Shown piece by piece: positions 48,050 to 56,553 of a DNA stretch of 64,000 nt (positions are counted from its first letter, which is position 1; every line of letters starts with the position of its first letter). The notes beneath the pieces were generated by a model. That model was not told where the DNA came from and did not search any database. It saw nothing but the letters and a program-made list of their open reading frames with translations. The translations under genes were made by a program, and so were the position numbers. This DNA is from Arenimonas metalli CF5-1 (GTDB lineage Bacteria; Pseudomonadota; Gammaproteobacteria; Xanthomonadales; Xanthomonadaceae), in the NCBI RefSeq assembly GCF_000747155.1, contig NZ_AVCK01000006.1, positions 1 through 64,000 of the forward strand, written 5' to 3'.

Positions 48050-48616
48050 ATGCCCCCCGCTGAAACACCCACGCCGGCCGAGGTCGAGAAGCTGTTCGCG
48101 GCCGTGCCCGAGCGCAACACCGGCGACACCCTGCTGCGCACGATGCAGATGCACCACGTGCAGCTGTCGGCGATGGCCGACACCAAGGCCAACATCATCA
48201 TCACCATGTCGTCGATCGTGCTGACGCTGGTGCTGGGCCGCCTGAACGACCCGGTGCTGCGCACCGCCTCGCTCACGCTGGCCGCCTTCACCCTGCTGGC
48301 GCTGCTGCTGGCCGTGCTGGCGGTGCTGCCCAAGTACCGGCCGCTGAAGCTGGTGGACGACAAGATCCCGCCGCAGTTCAACCTGCTGTTCTTCGGCCAC
48401 TTCGCCGAGCTGCCGCGCGAGCGCTTCCTGGCCGAGATCGCCGGCGCGCTGAAGTCCGACGGTTCGGCGTACGAGACCATGGCGCGCGACACCTATGCGC
48501 TGGGCTGGTACCTGGCGCACCACAAGTACCGCTACCTGCGGCTTTCGTATCTCTTCTTCCTGGCCGGCTTCCTGCTGGCCTGCATGGTCCAGGTCGCCAG
48601 CCTGCTGGCGGGTTGA
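48050..48616 (+). CDS. DUF5706 (Pycsar effector-like) membrane protein
   Basis: This 188-residue protein has membrane helices at about 50-62, 72-92 and 165-185 and an N-terminal helical stretch before [22 protein letters not shown]. That segment is characteristic of DUF5706, the membrane domain used as effector in Pycsar cyclic-pyrimidine defence. No cyclase or other defence gene is nearby: the neighbours are ahpF and prmC. It may therefore be a chromosomal orphan with another role. A TATGAT box at 48018-48023 is a plausible -10. Confidence 0.85.
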   Translation: MPPAETPTPAEVEKLFAAVPERNTGDTLLRTMQMHHVQLSAMADTKANIIITMSSIVLTLVLGRLNDPVLRTASLTLAAFTLLALLLAVLAVLPKYRPLKLVDDKIPPQFNLLFFGHFAELPRERFLAEIAGALKSDGSAYETMARDTYALGWYLAHHKYRYLRLSYLFFLAGFLLACMVQVASLLAG

Positions 48617-48620
48617 GTTG

Positions 48621-49460
48621 GTGACGCTCGCCAACGCCTTGCGCGACGCCGCGTCGCGACTGCCCGGCGACGCCGCGCGGCTGGAGGCCGAGCTGCTGCT
48701 CGCGCACGCCATGCAGCGCCCGCGCAGCTGGTTCTACGCGCACGCCAGCGACGTGCTCGATGCCGCCGATGCGGAGGCGTTCGAGGCGCTGGTGCGGCGC
48801 CGGCTGCACGGCGAGCCGGTGGCGCAGATCACCGGCCAGCGCGGCTTCTGGTCGCTCGAACTCGCCGTCACCGCCGACACCCTGATCCCGCGCCCCGAAA
48901 CCGAGCGGCTGGTCGAGCTGGCGCTGGACCGGATGCCGCGCGCGGAGCCGCTGCGCGTGCTCGACCTTGGCACCGGCACCGGCGCCATCGCGCTGGCGAT
49001 CGCCAGCGAGCGGCCGCTGGCCGAGGTCACCGCCACCGACGCCAGCGCCGCCGCGCTCGCGGTGGCCGCCGGCAACGCGCGCGATGCCGGGTTGCCGGTG
49101 CGCTTCCTGCCCGGCGACTGGTTCGCCGCCGTCCCGCGCGAACAGTTCGACCTCGTGCTGAGCAATCCGCCCTATCTCGCCGACGACGACCCGCACCTGC
49201 AGCAGGGAGACCTTCGCTTCGAGCCGCGCAGTGCGCTGGCGTCCGGCGCCGACGGGCTGGACGCCATCCGCGCGATCAGCGCCGGTGCGCCCGCGCACCT
49301 GGCGCCGGGCGGCTGGCTGCTGGTCGAGCATGGATTCGAGCAGGGCGAGGCGGTGCGCGCCCTGTTCCGTGCGGCCGGGCTGGAGCAGGTGGCGACCGAG
49401 CGCGACCTCGAGCACCGCGACCGCGTCACGCTGGGCCGCAGGCCGCGCGACGCCGGCTGA
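48621..49460 (+). CDS. prmC: Peptide chain release factor N5-glutamine methyltransferase
   Basis: PrmC methylates the GGQ glutamine of RF1 and RF2. The 279-residue product has an N-terminal helical domain (about 1-70), [18 protein letters not shown] motif [17 protein letters not shown], and the catalytic NPPY motif in [17 protein letters not shown] at 48621 is used; a TTG lies one codon upstream. It starts 4 bp after the DUF5706 stop and its stop codon abuts the dxs stop. Confidence 0.96.
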   Translation: MTLANALRDAASRLPGDAARLEAELLLAHAMQRPRSWFYAHASDVLDAADAEAFEALVRRRLHGEPVAQITGQRGFWSLELAVTADTLIPRPETERLVELALDRMPRAEPLRVLDLGTGTGAIALAIASERPLAEVTATDASAAALAVAAGNARDAGLPVRFLPGDWFAAVPREQFDLVLSNPPYLADDDPHLQQGDLRFEPRSALASGADGLDAIRAISAGAPAHLAPGGWLLVEHGFEQGEAVRALFRAAGLEQVATERDLEHRDRVTLGRRPRDAG

Positions 49461-51362
49461 TCAGCCGGCCTGCACCCGCGGCGCGGCCGAGGCCAGGGCG
49501 GGCCAGCGCGCGAGCAGCGAAGCGCGGATGCCTTCGGCGTCGAGGCCGGCCTCGGCCAGCAGCTGTTCGCGGCTGGCGTGTTCCTGGTAGCGGTCCGGCA
49601 GGCCCAGGTGCAGCACGGGCAGGGTGATGCCTTCGGCGGCCAGCAGCTCGGCGACGCCGCTGCCGGCGCCGCCCATGATCGCGTTGTCCTCGAGCGTCAC
49701 GATCGCATCGTGGCTGCGCGCCAGTTCGAGCACCAGCGTGCGGTCGAGCGGCTTGACGAAGCGCATGTTGGCGACCGTGAGGCCCAACTCCTTGCCGACC
49801 TTTTCCGCCGGCGGCACCAGCGCGCCGAACGCCAGCAGCGCGACGCGGCCGCCGCGCTGGCGCAGCTCGGCCTTGCCGATCGGGAGTACGTCGAGCGAGG
49901 GCTGCACGGCCACGCCCGGGCCGGTGCCGCGCGGGTAGCGCACCGCGGCCGGGCCGGGGTGGCGGTAGCCGGTGCTCAGCATCTGCCGGCACTCGTTCTC
50001 GTCGGCTGGCGCCATCACCACCATGTTCGGGATGCAGCGCAGGAAGCTGAGGTCGAAGCTGCCGGCGTGGGTGGCGCCGTCCGGGCCGACCACGCCGCCG
50101 CGGTCGATCGCGAACAGCACGTCCAGGCCCTGCAGCGCCACGTCGTGCACCAGCTGGTCGTAGCCGCGCTGCAGGAAGGTGGAATAGATCGCGACCACGG
50201 GCTTGGCGCCTTCGCAGGCCATGCCCGCGGCCAGCGTCACCGCGTGCTGCTCGGCGATGGCGACGTCGAAGTAGCGCGCCGGGTATTCCCTGCTGAAGCG
50301 CACCAGGCCCGAGCCCTCGCGCATCGCCGGGGTGATGCCCATCAACTGCGCGTCGGCCGCGGCCATGTCGCAGAGCCAGTCGCCGAACACCTGGGTGTAG
50401 GTGGGCTTGGCCGGCGCAGCCTTCTTGACGATGCCGACGCTGGGGTCGAAGGGACCCACCGCGTGGTATTCGATCTGGTCGCCCTCGGCCAGCTCGTAGC
50501 CCTTGCCCTTGGTGGTGATCACGTGGATCAGCTGCGGGCCCTTGAGGCCCTTGAGCGTCTTCAGCGCGGCCAGCATCGCCGGGATGTCGTGGCCGTCGAT
50601 CGGGCCGGTGTAGTGGAAGCCCATTTCCTCGAACAGCGTGGAGGGCACGAACATGCCCTTCCAGTGTTCTTCCCAGCGGCGCATGAAGCGCGCGGCGGGG
50701 CGGCGCTTGTCGCCGAGCAGCTTCTTGCCGCTTTCGCGGATGGCGTTGAGCGTGCGGCTGCCCGAGAGCCGGCCGAGCATGCGGGTCAGGCCGCCCACGT
50801 TCTCGGAGATCGACATGCGGTTGTCGTTGAGCACCACCAGCAGGTTCGGCTCGGGATCCATGCCGCCGCCGTGGTTGAGCGCCTCGAAGGCCATGCCGGC
50901 GGTCATCGCGCCGTCGCCGATCACGGCCACCACCTTGCGCTCGTCGCCGCGCGCCTGCAGCGCGATCGCCATGCCCAGCGCGGCCGAGATCGAGGTCGAA
51001 CTGTGGCCGACCCCGAAGGTGTCGTACTCGCTTTCCTCGCGGCGCGGGAACGGCGCCACGCCGTCCTTCTGCTTGACGGTGTGGATGCTGTCTCGGCGGC
51101 CGGTGAGGATCTTGTGCGGGTAGCACTGGTGGCCGACGTCCCAGACCAGGCGGTCGACCGGGGTGTCGTAGAGGTAGTGCAGGGCGACGGTCAGCTCGAT
51201 CACGCCCAGGCCGGCACCGAAGTGGCCGCCCGACTGGGACACGGTCTCGATCAGGTAGGCACGCAGTTCGTCGGCGATCGCGGGCAGTTCGGCTTCGGGG
51301 AACTGGCGCAGGTCGGCCGGGTGCGTGATCTTCGAGAGGCGCGGGTAGCGCTGGGAGTCCAT
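49461..51362 (-). CDS. dxs: 1-Deoxy-D-xylulose-5-phosphate synthase
   Basis: Dxs condenses pyruvate with glyceraldehyde 3-phosphate, the first step of the MEP isoprenoid pathway, using thiamine diphosphate. In the 633-residue product [13 protein letters not shown] is the N-terminal signature and [17 protein letters not shown] includes the ThDP metal-binding GDG-x-N-type motif. [14 protein letters not shown] and the C-terminal transketolase domain ([33 protein letters not shown]) complete the family layout. The ATG at 51362 gives the usual N-terminus. It converges with prmC. Confidence 0.98.
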   Translation of the reverse strand: MDSQRYPRLSKITHPADLRQFPEAELPAIADELRAYLIETVSQSGGHFGAGLGVIELTVALHYLYDTPVDRLVWDVGHQCYPHKILTGRRDSIHTVKQKDGVAPFPRREESEYDTFGVGHSSTSISAALGMAIALQARGDERKVVAVIGDGAMTAGMAFEALNHGGGMDPEPNLLVVLNDNRMSISENVGGLTRMLGRLSGSRTLNAIRESGKKLLGDKRRPAARFMRRWEEHWKGMFVPSTLFEEMGFHYTGPIDGHDIPAMLAALKTLKGLKGPQLIHVITTKGKGYELAEGDQIEYHAVGPFDPSVGIVKKAAPAKPTYTQVFGDWLCDMAAADAQLMGITPAMREGSGLVRFSREYPARYFDVAIAEQHAVTLAAGMACEGAKPVVAIYSTFLQRGYDQLVHDVALQGLDVLFAIDRGGVVGPDGATHAGSFDLSFLRCIPNMVVMAPADENECRQMLSTGYRHPGPAAVRYPRGTGPGVAVQPSLDVLPIGKAELRQRGGRVALLAFGALVPPAEKVGKELGLTVANMRFVKPLDRTLVLELARSHDAIVTLEDNAIMGGAGSGVAELLAAEGITLPVLHLGLPDRYQEHASREQLLAEAGLDAEGIRASLLARWPALASAAPRVQAG

Positions 51363-51504
51363 CAGGGCTCGGGCGTGGAAGGGTGGTGCAAATTGTCCGG
51401 CACCCGCCCCGGGGGAGCAAGGCGAAGGCGCGGCCCGCGTTCAGGCTCGCGGCGTGCGACGGTATGGAACACGGGGGCGGTCTCGCGACCGGCCCCCGCG
51501 GATG

Positions 51505-52572
51505 TCAGCGGCGGAAGCGGCCCAGCAGGCCACCCTTGGCGGCATCGGCGGCCGGCGGCGGACCGCTTTCCGGTTCGGCCACGCCGGTGGCAAGGCAGGC
51601 GTTGACGTAATCGATCACCTCGGCCAGCGTCACGCCGCTCTGCTCGGCGATCTCGGTGAGCAGGGCCGGGCCCTTCATCATCACGGTGGCGATGCGGAAG
51701 TGCTTGGGGAATTCGCGCTCGGTCTGCGGCCAGCGCAGCAGCTTGTATTTCTCGTTCGGGCCGAAGCCCGGGGCGAGCGCACCGTTGCCGCCGCTGAGCG
51801 CGCACAGCCAGGCCAGGCGCGACCAGGGCTGGCTGCCGCCGAGGCTGGCGGCCAGCGCGGGCAGTTCCGCCGCGGGCACCGGCGCCAGGTCGGACTCGCG
51901 GATCACGGCGGCGCAGTAGGGCAGCAGCGGCTTCAGCGCGGAACCGGACAGGTAGGTCTGGGTGCCCGGATCAAGCACCAGGTCCGGCGCGCCCGCCCGC
52001 TGCAGCCGCACGGGGCCGGCGAGGGCACCCGGACGCAGGTAATCCGCGAGGCGCGGATCGGCCGGCGGCGGGACGAAGGCGGGCTGTTCCGAGGTCGTCC
52101 GCGCGGCGACCGGCGCGGGCTCGGCCGGCGCGGGGGCCGGTGCGGCTGCCGGCGCAGGTGCCGCCGGGGCGGCCACGGGTTCGGGCTGGGGTGCGGCCGC
52201 GGCGGGCACCGGCGCGGGGGCCGCCGGCGTCGCTTCGGGGCGCAGTGCCGACACCGGGTCCGGCGTGCCGGCCTCGATCTGCTTGAACAGCGCGGCAATC
52301 GCCTCGGCGGTCACCGGGCGGTGCAGCACGTAGTCGGTATCCACGCGGCCGCCGGCGGTCAGCGCCACCAGCACCTTGCCGCTGCCGATGGCCTTCATCA
52401 GGCTCATCTGGCCGTACATGGAGTCCATGTCGATGACGAGGACGCCGGCTTCGGTCTCCGGCGTGAGCAACCAGCGGTTGCCGGTGCTGGCGTTGGCCTG
52501 CTTGAAGCGGGCGGTGACTTCGGCCTCTTCCGCTTTCGACAGGCCGGCGAAACAAATGCTGTGAGTGGTCAT
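51505..52572 (-). CDS. Unknown two-domain protein with Pro/Ala linker
   Basis: This 355-residue soluble protein has an N-terminal alpha/beta domain (1-108; VLVIDMDSMYGQMSLMKAI and VLVALTAGGRVDTDYVLHRP have a receiver-like feel, but no phospho-Asp set is clear). A Pro/Ala-rich linker (about 112-165, unusual AP repeats) leads to a C-terminal domain (about 170-340) with LLRWPQTEREFPKHFRIATVMM and a helix-turn-helix-like segment (LLTEIAEQSGVTLAEVIDYV). I do not recognise the family. Membrane segments are absent. Confidence 0.7.
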   Translation of the reverse strand: MTTHSICFAGLSKAEEAEVTARFKQANASTGNRWLLTPETEAGVLVIDMDSMYGQMSLMKAIGSGKVLVALTAGGRVDTDYVLHRPVTAEAIAALFKQIEAGTPDPVSALRPEATPAAPAPVPAAAAPQPEPVAAPAAPAPAAAPAPAPAEPAPVAARTTSEQPAFVPPPADPRLADYLRPGALAGPVRLQRAGAPDLVLDPGTQTYLSGSALKPLLPYCAAVIRESDLAPVPAAELPALAASLGGSQPWSRLAWLCALSGGNGALAPGFGPNEKYKLLRWPQTEREFPKHFRIATVMMKGPALLTEIAEQSGVTLAEVIDYVNACLATGVAEPESGPPPAADAAKGGLLGRFRR

Positions 52573-52655
52573 TACTGGTCTTCCCCCTGATCACGCCCGG
52601 CGTCGCGGCGTGAAGGCCGGCAGTGTCGGTTGCCGGCCCGGGCCGCGTCAAATGC

Positions 52656-53324
52656 TCAGCTGAGCCGGGGCGGGCGCTTGGGCAGGTGGTGCTTCAGGAA
52701 GGCCATCTGGTCGGCCAGGATGTGGCGGTTCGACAGGATCAGGTGCTCGACCCAGCTGGGCCGGTAGGGCACGGCCAGGAGCGGCATGCCCGCCTGCTGC
52801 GGGGTGCGGCCGCCCTTGCGGGAATTGCAGTGGAAGCAGGCGCAGACCACGTTCTCCCAGATGTCGCGGCCGCCGCGGGAGACCGGGACCACGTGGTCGC
52901 GGGTCAGCGAGTGGCGGCCGAACTCGCGGCCGCAGTACAGGCAGAGGTTGGCATCGCGGGCGAACAGCGCCGTGTTGGTGAGCGCGGGCGAGGGCGACAG
53001 GCCGGTGCTGCGGGCGTGACTGCGCCCGGCGACGATCGGATGCAGCTGGATGATGCTCTGCTCGCCGCTGAGCCGGTTGGTACCGCCGTGCACGGTGAGG
53101 CAGGGGTCGCCGAGGGTCCAGGCCACCGCGCCGCGCACGTACAGGCAAACGGCATCCTGCCAGTGCATCCAGTCGAGTATGCGGCCGTGGGCATCGAGGG
53201 AAAGGACGCGGGGCAGTCGGCTTTCACGGGCGGAAGCGGGCCCGGCCGGGGGGAGTGCGGTCCCGGAACCCACCAGACTCAGATGCGTTGGCCCTGTGCC
53301 CATGACAGGCCGAGCATACGCCAT
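52656..53324 (-). CDS. HNH endonuclease family protein
   Basis: This 222-residue protein carries an HNH core in its second half: LCLYCGREF (C-x2-C, near 129-132), the catalytic [11 protein letters not shown], and [19 protein letters not shown] with Asn and C-x2-C. The N-terminal part ([28 protein letters not shown]) matches a widespread chromosomal HNH family of unknown role. It is divergent from the aminopeptidase gene. Two ATGs are possible (53324, used; 53303 is a second choice). It is unrelated in context to the island HNH gene. Confidence 0.9.
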   Translation of the reverse strand: MAYARPVMGTGPTHLSLVGSGTALPPAGPASARESRLPRVLSLDAHGRILDWMHWQDAVCLYVRGAVAWTLGDPCLTVHGGTNRLSGEQSIIQLHPIVAGRSHARSTGLSPSPALTNTALFARDANLCLYCGREFGRHSLTRDHVVPVSRGGRDIWENVVCACFHCNSRKGGRTPQQAGMPLLAVPYRPSWVEHLILSNRHILADQMAFLKHHLPKRPPRLS

Positions 53325-53392
53325 GCCGATGACAGTTCAAGGGGTGCGCGCGGGCTAGAATCAGCGCGGACTCCAGCCAACGAGGCGACCGA

Positions 53393-54334
53393 ATGCGCGG
53401 CCTGTACCCCGAGATCGAACCCTACGACAGCGGCACCCTCGCGGTGGACGGCCGGCACCGGATCTTCTACGAACAGTGCGGCAACCCCGCCGGCAAGCCG
53501 GTGGTGCTGCTGCACGGCGGCCCCGGTGCGGGCTGCGGCGCCAAGATGCGCCGCTTCCACGACCCGTCGCGCTACCGGATCATCCTGTTCGACCAGCGCG
53601 GCAGCGGCCGCTCGACGCCGCACGCCGACCTCGTCGACAACACCACGTGGGACCTGGTCGCCGACATCGAGAAACTGCGCAAGCACCTGGGCGTCGACCG
53701 CTGGCAGGTGTTCGGCGGCAGCTGGGGTTCCACCCTGGCGCTGGCCTACGCCGAGGCGCACCCGGGCCAGGTCACCGAGTTGGTGCTGCGCGGCATCTTC
53801 ATGCTGCGACGCTGGGAGCTGGAGTGGTTCTACCAGGAGGGCGCGTCGCGCCTGTTCCCGGAGGCGTGGGACAAGTACCTGGCGCCGATCCCGGTGGTCG
53901 AGCGCCACGACCTGATGAGCGCCTACCACCGCCGGCTCACTTCCGATGACGAGGCCACGCGCCTGGCCGCGGCGCGGGCCTGGTCGGTGTGGGAGGCAAG
54001 CACCAGCTTCCTGCGCCAGGACGAGGCCTTCATCAACAGCCACGAGGATGCGCACTTCGCGCTCAGCTTCGCCCGCATCGAGTGCCACTACTTCGTCAAC
54101 GGCGGCTTCTTCGACGCCGACGACCAGCTGCTGCGCGATGCGCACCGCCTCAAGGGCATCCCGGGCGTTATCGCGCACGGCCGCTACGACGTGGTGTGCC
54201 CGGTGCAGAACGCCTGGGACCTGAAGAAAGCCTGGCCCGAGGCGAAGCTGGAGATCGCCCCGAATTCCGGCCACTCCGCCTTCGAGGAAGAACTCACCGA
54301 CATCCTGGTCCGCGCCACCGACGCCTTCCGCTGA
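53393..54334 (+). CDS. pip: Proline iminopeptidase
   Basis: Pip is a serine peptidase of the alpha/beta-hydrolase fold that removes N-terminal proline. The 313-residue product has LLHGGPGAGCGAKMRRFHDP (oxyanion region), nucleophile Ser in GGSWGSTLAL (near 113), Asp in GRYDVVCP and His in NSGHSAFEEE, so the triad is complete. The N-terminus MRGLYPEIEPYDSGTL is typical. A TAGAAT box at 53355-53360 is a possible -10. The long hairpin at 54340-54422 follows the stop. Confidence 0.95.
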   Translation: MRGLYPEIEPYDSGTLAVDGRHRIFYEQCGNPAGKPVVLLHGGPGAGCGAKMRRFHDPSRYRIILFDQRGSGRSTPHADLVDNTTWDLVADIEKLRKHLGVDRWQVFGGSWGSTLALAYAEAHPGQVTELVLRGIFMLRRWELEWFYQEGASRLFPEAWDKYLAPIPVVERHDLMSAYHRRLTSDDEATRLAAARAWSVWEASTSFLRQDEAFINSHEDAHFALSFARIECHYFVNGGFFDADDQLLRDAHRLKGIPGVIAHGRYDVVCPVQNAWDLKKAWPEAKLEIAPNSGHSAFEEELTDILVRATDAFR

Positions 54335-54339
54335 CACTT

Positions 54340-54422
54340 CCCGCTCCCTGTGGGAGGGACTTCAGTCCCGAAGCTTTTTGACGAAGGGCTTCGGGACTGA
54401 AGTCCCTCCCACAGGGAGCGGG
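54340..54422. repeat. REP-like inverted repeat between convergent genes
   Basis: Perfect 35-bp arms enclose a 13-base loop. The core TGTGGGAGGGACTTCAGTCC is shared with 25828-25885. It fills the gap between the pip stop and the NUDIX gene stop and could end transcription in both directions. Confidence 0.95.
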
Positions 54423-54423
54423 A

Positions 54424-54960
54424 TCAGGCCGGGCTGCCGTCGGGGTTCTTGTCGAGCAGCCAGAGGCCGGCCCAGAGCTTCGGGTCCATCGAATAGCCCT
54501 CGGCCATCTTGGCGGTGAGCCAGCGCGGGGCGTCGGCGACCGGCACTTCGTGCACGGTGATGTTCTCGGAGGCGTCGCCGCCGCCGGCGTGGATGCGGGT
54601 GAGGCCGCGGGCGCGCACGAAGGCGATCATCTCGTTGCTCATGCCCGAGCTGGTAGGGCCGACCATCAGCACCTTCACTTCGTCGGCCTGCCAGCCGGTT
54701 TCCTCGAGCAGCTCGCGGCGCGCGGCGGCTTCCATCGTGTCGTGCGCGTCGAGGTCGCCGACCAGGCCGGCGGGCATCTCGATGGTGGGCGCATTCATCG
54801 GGATGCGGAACTGTTCGACGAACAGCAGCTTGTCCTCCGGCGTCACCGCGATGACGATCACCGCGCTGCCGGCGTTGGTGCGCTCGGCGTATTCCCAGTG
54901 GCCCTTGCGCACCAGCCGCAGGTACTGGCCTTCGCACATCGTGGTCGCGGGTTCGGTCAT
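54424..54960 (-). CDS. NUDIX hydrolase
   Basis: This 178-residue NUDIX protein hydrolyses nucleoside diphosphates linked to another group; it is most like ADP-sugar pyrophosphatases. The NUDIX box is present as G-x5-E-x7-REL-x-EET-GW (GLVGDLDAHDTMEAAARREL then LEETGW, about 70-95) and the preceding strand PTIEMPAG fits. It starts 16 bp from the stop of the exonuclease gene upstream, so it may be co-transcribed with it. Confidence 0.93.
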   Translation of the reverse strand: MTEPATTMCEGQYLRLVRKGHWEYAERTNAGSAVIVIAVTPEDKLLFVEQFRIPMNAPTIEMPAGLVGDLDAHDTMEAAARRELLEETGWQADEVKVLMVGPTSSGMSNEMIAFVRARGLTRIHAGGGDASENITVHEVPVADAPRWLTAKMAEGYSMDPKLWAGLWLLDKNPDGSPA

Positions 54961-54976
54961 CGGGTCCTCGGTGGGG

Positions 54977-55858
54977 TCAGGCCGACATCAGCCGGCGGCG
55001 GGTCATGGGGCCGAAGCGCAGGTCCTCGGCCAGCGCTTCGAGCGCGGCGGCCTCGGGCGCATTCCGCTCCGCGGCGCCGAAGCCGGCCGGCAGCGGCGCG
55101 TTGACGTCGATGGTCGCCAGGCGGCGTGACAGCAGCGCGATGTCGCGGTGCTCGGCGAGGCGCGCGGCGTGCTGGGCGCTGCCGCGCATGCGCAGGTAGG
55201 GCACTTCCGCCAGCCGCTGGTAGAGCTCGTCGAGGCTGCCGAAGTGGCCGAGCAGGATCGCGGCGGTCTTGGGCCCGATGCCCGGCACGCCGGGGATATT
55301 GTCGATGGCGTCGCCGGTCAGGCCAAGGAAATCGGCCACCTGGTGCGCGTGCACGCCCATCCTTGCCTTGACGCCGTCGGCGCGCCAGCGCACGTCCTTG
55401 GCGTAGTCCCACTGCTCGTCGTCGCCGTCGAGCAGCTGCGAGAGGTCCTTGTCGGCCGAGATGATCAGCCCGGCGTGGCCGGCGCGGCGGACCTGGCCTA
55501 GCGCGGCGCCGATCAGGTCGTCGGCCTCGAAGCGGCCGTCAGCCAGCACCGGCAGGCCGAGCGCGCGGCACAGGCGCTGGCAGTAGGCGAACTGGCGCTT
55601 GAGCTCGTCCGGCGCCGCGTCGCGGTTGGCCTTGTAGGCCGGGTAGATCTCGTTGCGGAAATTCGAGTCCAGCGATTCGTCGAAGGCGATGGCGATCCGC
55701 GCCGGCTTCTGCCGCTCCAGCAGCTCGAGCAGGAAGCGCGCGAAGCCGTGCACCGCGTTGACCGGCCAACCCTCGCGGTCCTCGAATTCCGGCGGCATCG
55801 AATGCCAGGCCCGGAACACGTAGAGGCTGGCGTCGACCAGGTGGACCGGGCCGCTCAT
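54977..55858 (-). CDS. 5'-3' exonuclease / flap endonuclease-like protein
   Basis: This 293-residue protein resembles the stand-alone 5' nuclease domain related to Pol I and Xni. It shows LVDASLYVFRAWHS, FDESLDSNFRNEIYPAYKANR, GRFEADDLIGAA and ISADKDLSQLL, which supply the acidic metal-binding residues. A helix-hairpin-helix follows: IPGVPGIGPKTAAILL. It probably processes flaps or RNA primers. The start at 55858 gives the standard MSGPVHLVDAS and overlaps the nitroreductase stop by 4 bp; longer frames upstream are not coding. Confidence 0.93.
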   Translation of the reverse strand: MSGPVHLVDASLYVFRAWHSMPPEFEDREGWPVNAVHGFARFLLELLERQKPARIAIAFDESLDSNFRNEIYPAYKANRDAAPDELKRQFAYCQRLCRALGLPVLADGRFEADDLIGAALGQVRRAGHAGLIISADKDLSQLLDGDDEQWDYAKDVRWRADGVKARMGVHAHQVADFLGLTGDAIDNIPGVPGIGPKTAAILLGHFGSLDELYQRLAEVPYLRMRGSAQHAARLAEHRDIALLSRRLATIDVNAPLPAGFGAAERNAPEAAALEALAEDLRFGPMTRRRLMSA

Positions 55859-56421
55859 GGCGTCCAGTCGCCCAGCAGGGCGGCGGCATCGGGGCGCTGG
55901 CGCTCGGGCGCTTCCTCGGACGGCGTGCCGACGTGGATGAAGCCGAGCACGGTCTCGTCCGGCCCCAGGCCCAGCCGCGCCGTGACCACCGGGTCGTAAG
56001 CGGCCCAGCCGGTCAGCCACTGCGCGCCGAAACCCAGCGCCTGCGCGGCCTGCAGCAGGGCGAAGCAGACCGCGCCGCCCGACAGAAGCTGCTCCTGCAC
56101 GGGCACCTTGTGGCCCGGCGTCAGGCGGCCGACCACGGCCAGCACCACCGGCGCGTGCGAGAACCGCTGGCGGTCCTTCTCGACCGCCGCTGCAGGCGCC
56201 TGCGGGTCGCGCTCCACGGCACGGGCGGCCAGAAGCTCGCCAAGCGTGTCCCGGGCCAGGCCCTGGATGCGAAGGAAGCGCCACGGCGCCAGCTTGCCGT
56301 GGTCCGGGACCCGGACGGCCTCGGTTAGCATGGCCAGGACCTGGTCGTGGCTGGGGCCGGGCTCGCCAAGCAGTCGGGAGGGCACGGAGCGGCGCCGGCG
56401 CAGGAATTCGAACGGGTTCAT
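55855..56421 (-). CDS. Nitroreductase family protein
   Basis: This 188-residue FMN-dependent reductase has FLRRRRSVPSRLLGEPGPS at the N-terminus (Arg-Ser FMN contacts), AVRVPDHGKLAPWRFLRI, and the C-terminal AAQALGFGAQWLTGWAAYD, then LGLGPDETVLGFIHVGTP. It resembles the YdjA-like small nitroreductases. The ATG at 56421 was chosen because the much longer frame upstream is antisense to the DUF1631 gene. It overlaps the exonuclease gene by 4 bp. The physiological substrate is unknown. Confidence 0.92.
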   Translation of the reverse strand: MNPFEFLRRRRSVPSRLLGEPGPSHDQVLAMLTEAVRVPDHGKLAPWRFLRIQGLARDTLGELLAARAVERDPQAPAAAVEKDRQRFSHAPVVLAVVGRLTPGHKVPVQEQLLSGGAVCFALLQAAQALGFGAQWLTGWAAYDPVVTARLGLGPDETVLGFIHVGTPSEEAPERQRPDAAALLGDWTP

Positions 56422-56553
56422 GAAGGCGAGGTTACCATTCACCCCACGCAGACCGCCGTCCGTGGGTTTTGCGAACCGGTTCACAGAAGGAACGTGCGAC
56501 CCTCGCCACACTGGCACCCGTAGCGCGTAGTCCCCCCGGACGTGCAGAGGCCC

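Noticed and set aside
48050-48616. A complete Pycsar defence system
   Set aside because: Only the effector-like protein is present; no pyrimidine cyclase is encoded nearby.
52656-53324. The second HNH gene as part of a mobile element
   Set aside because: It has the same base composition as its neighbours, no repeats or integration signs, and matches a widespread chromosomal family.
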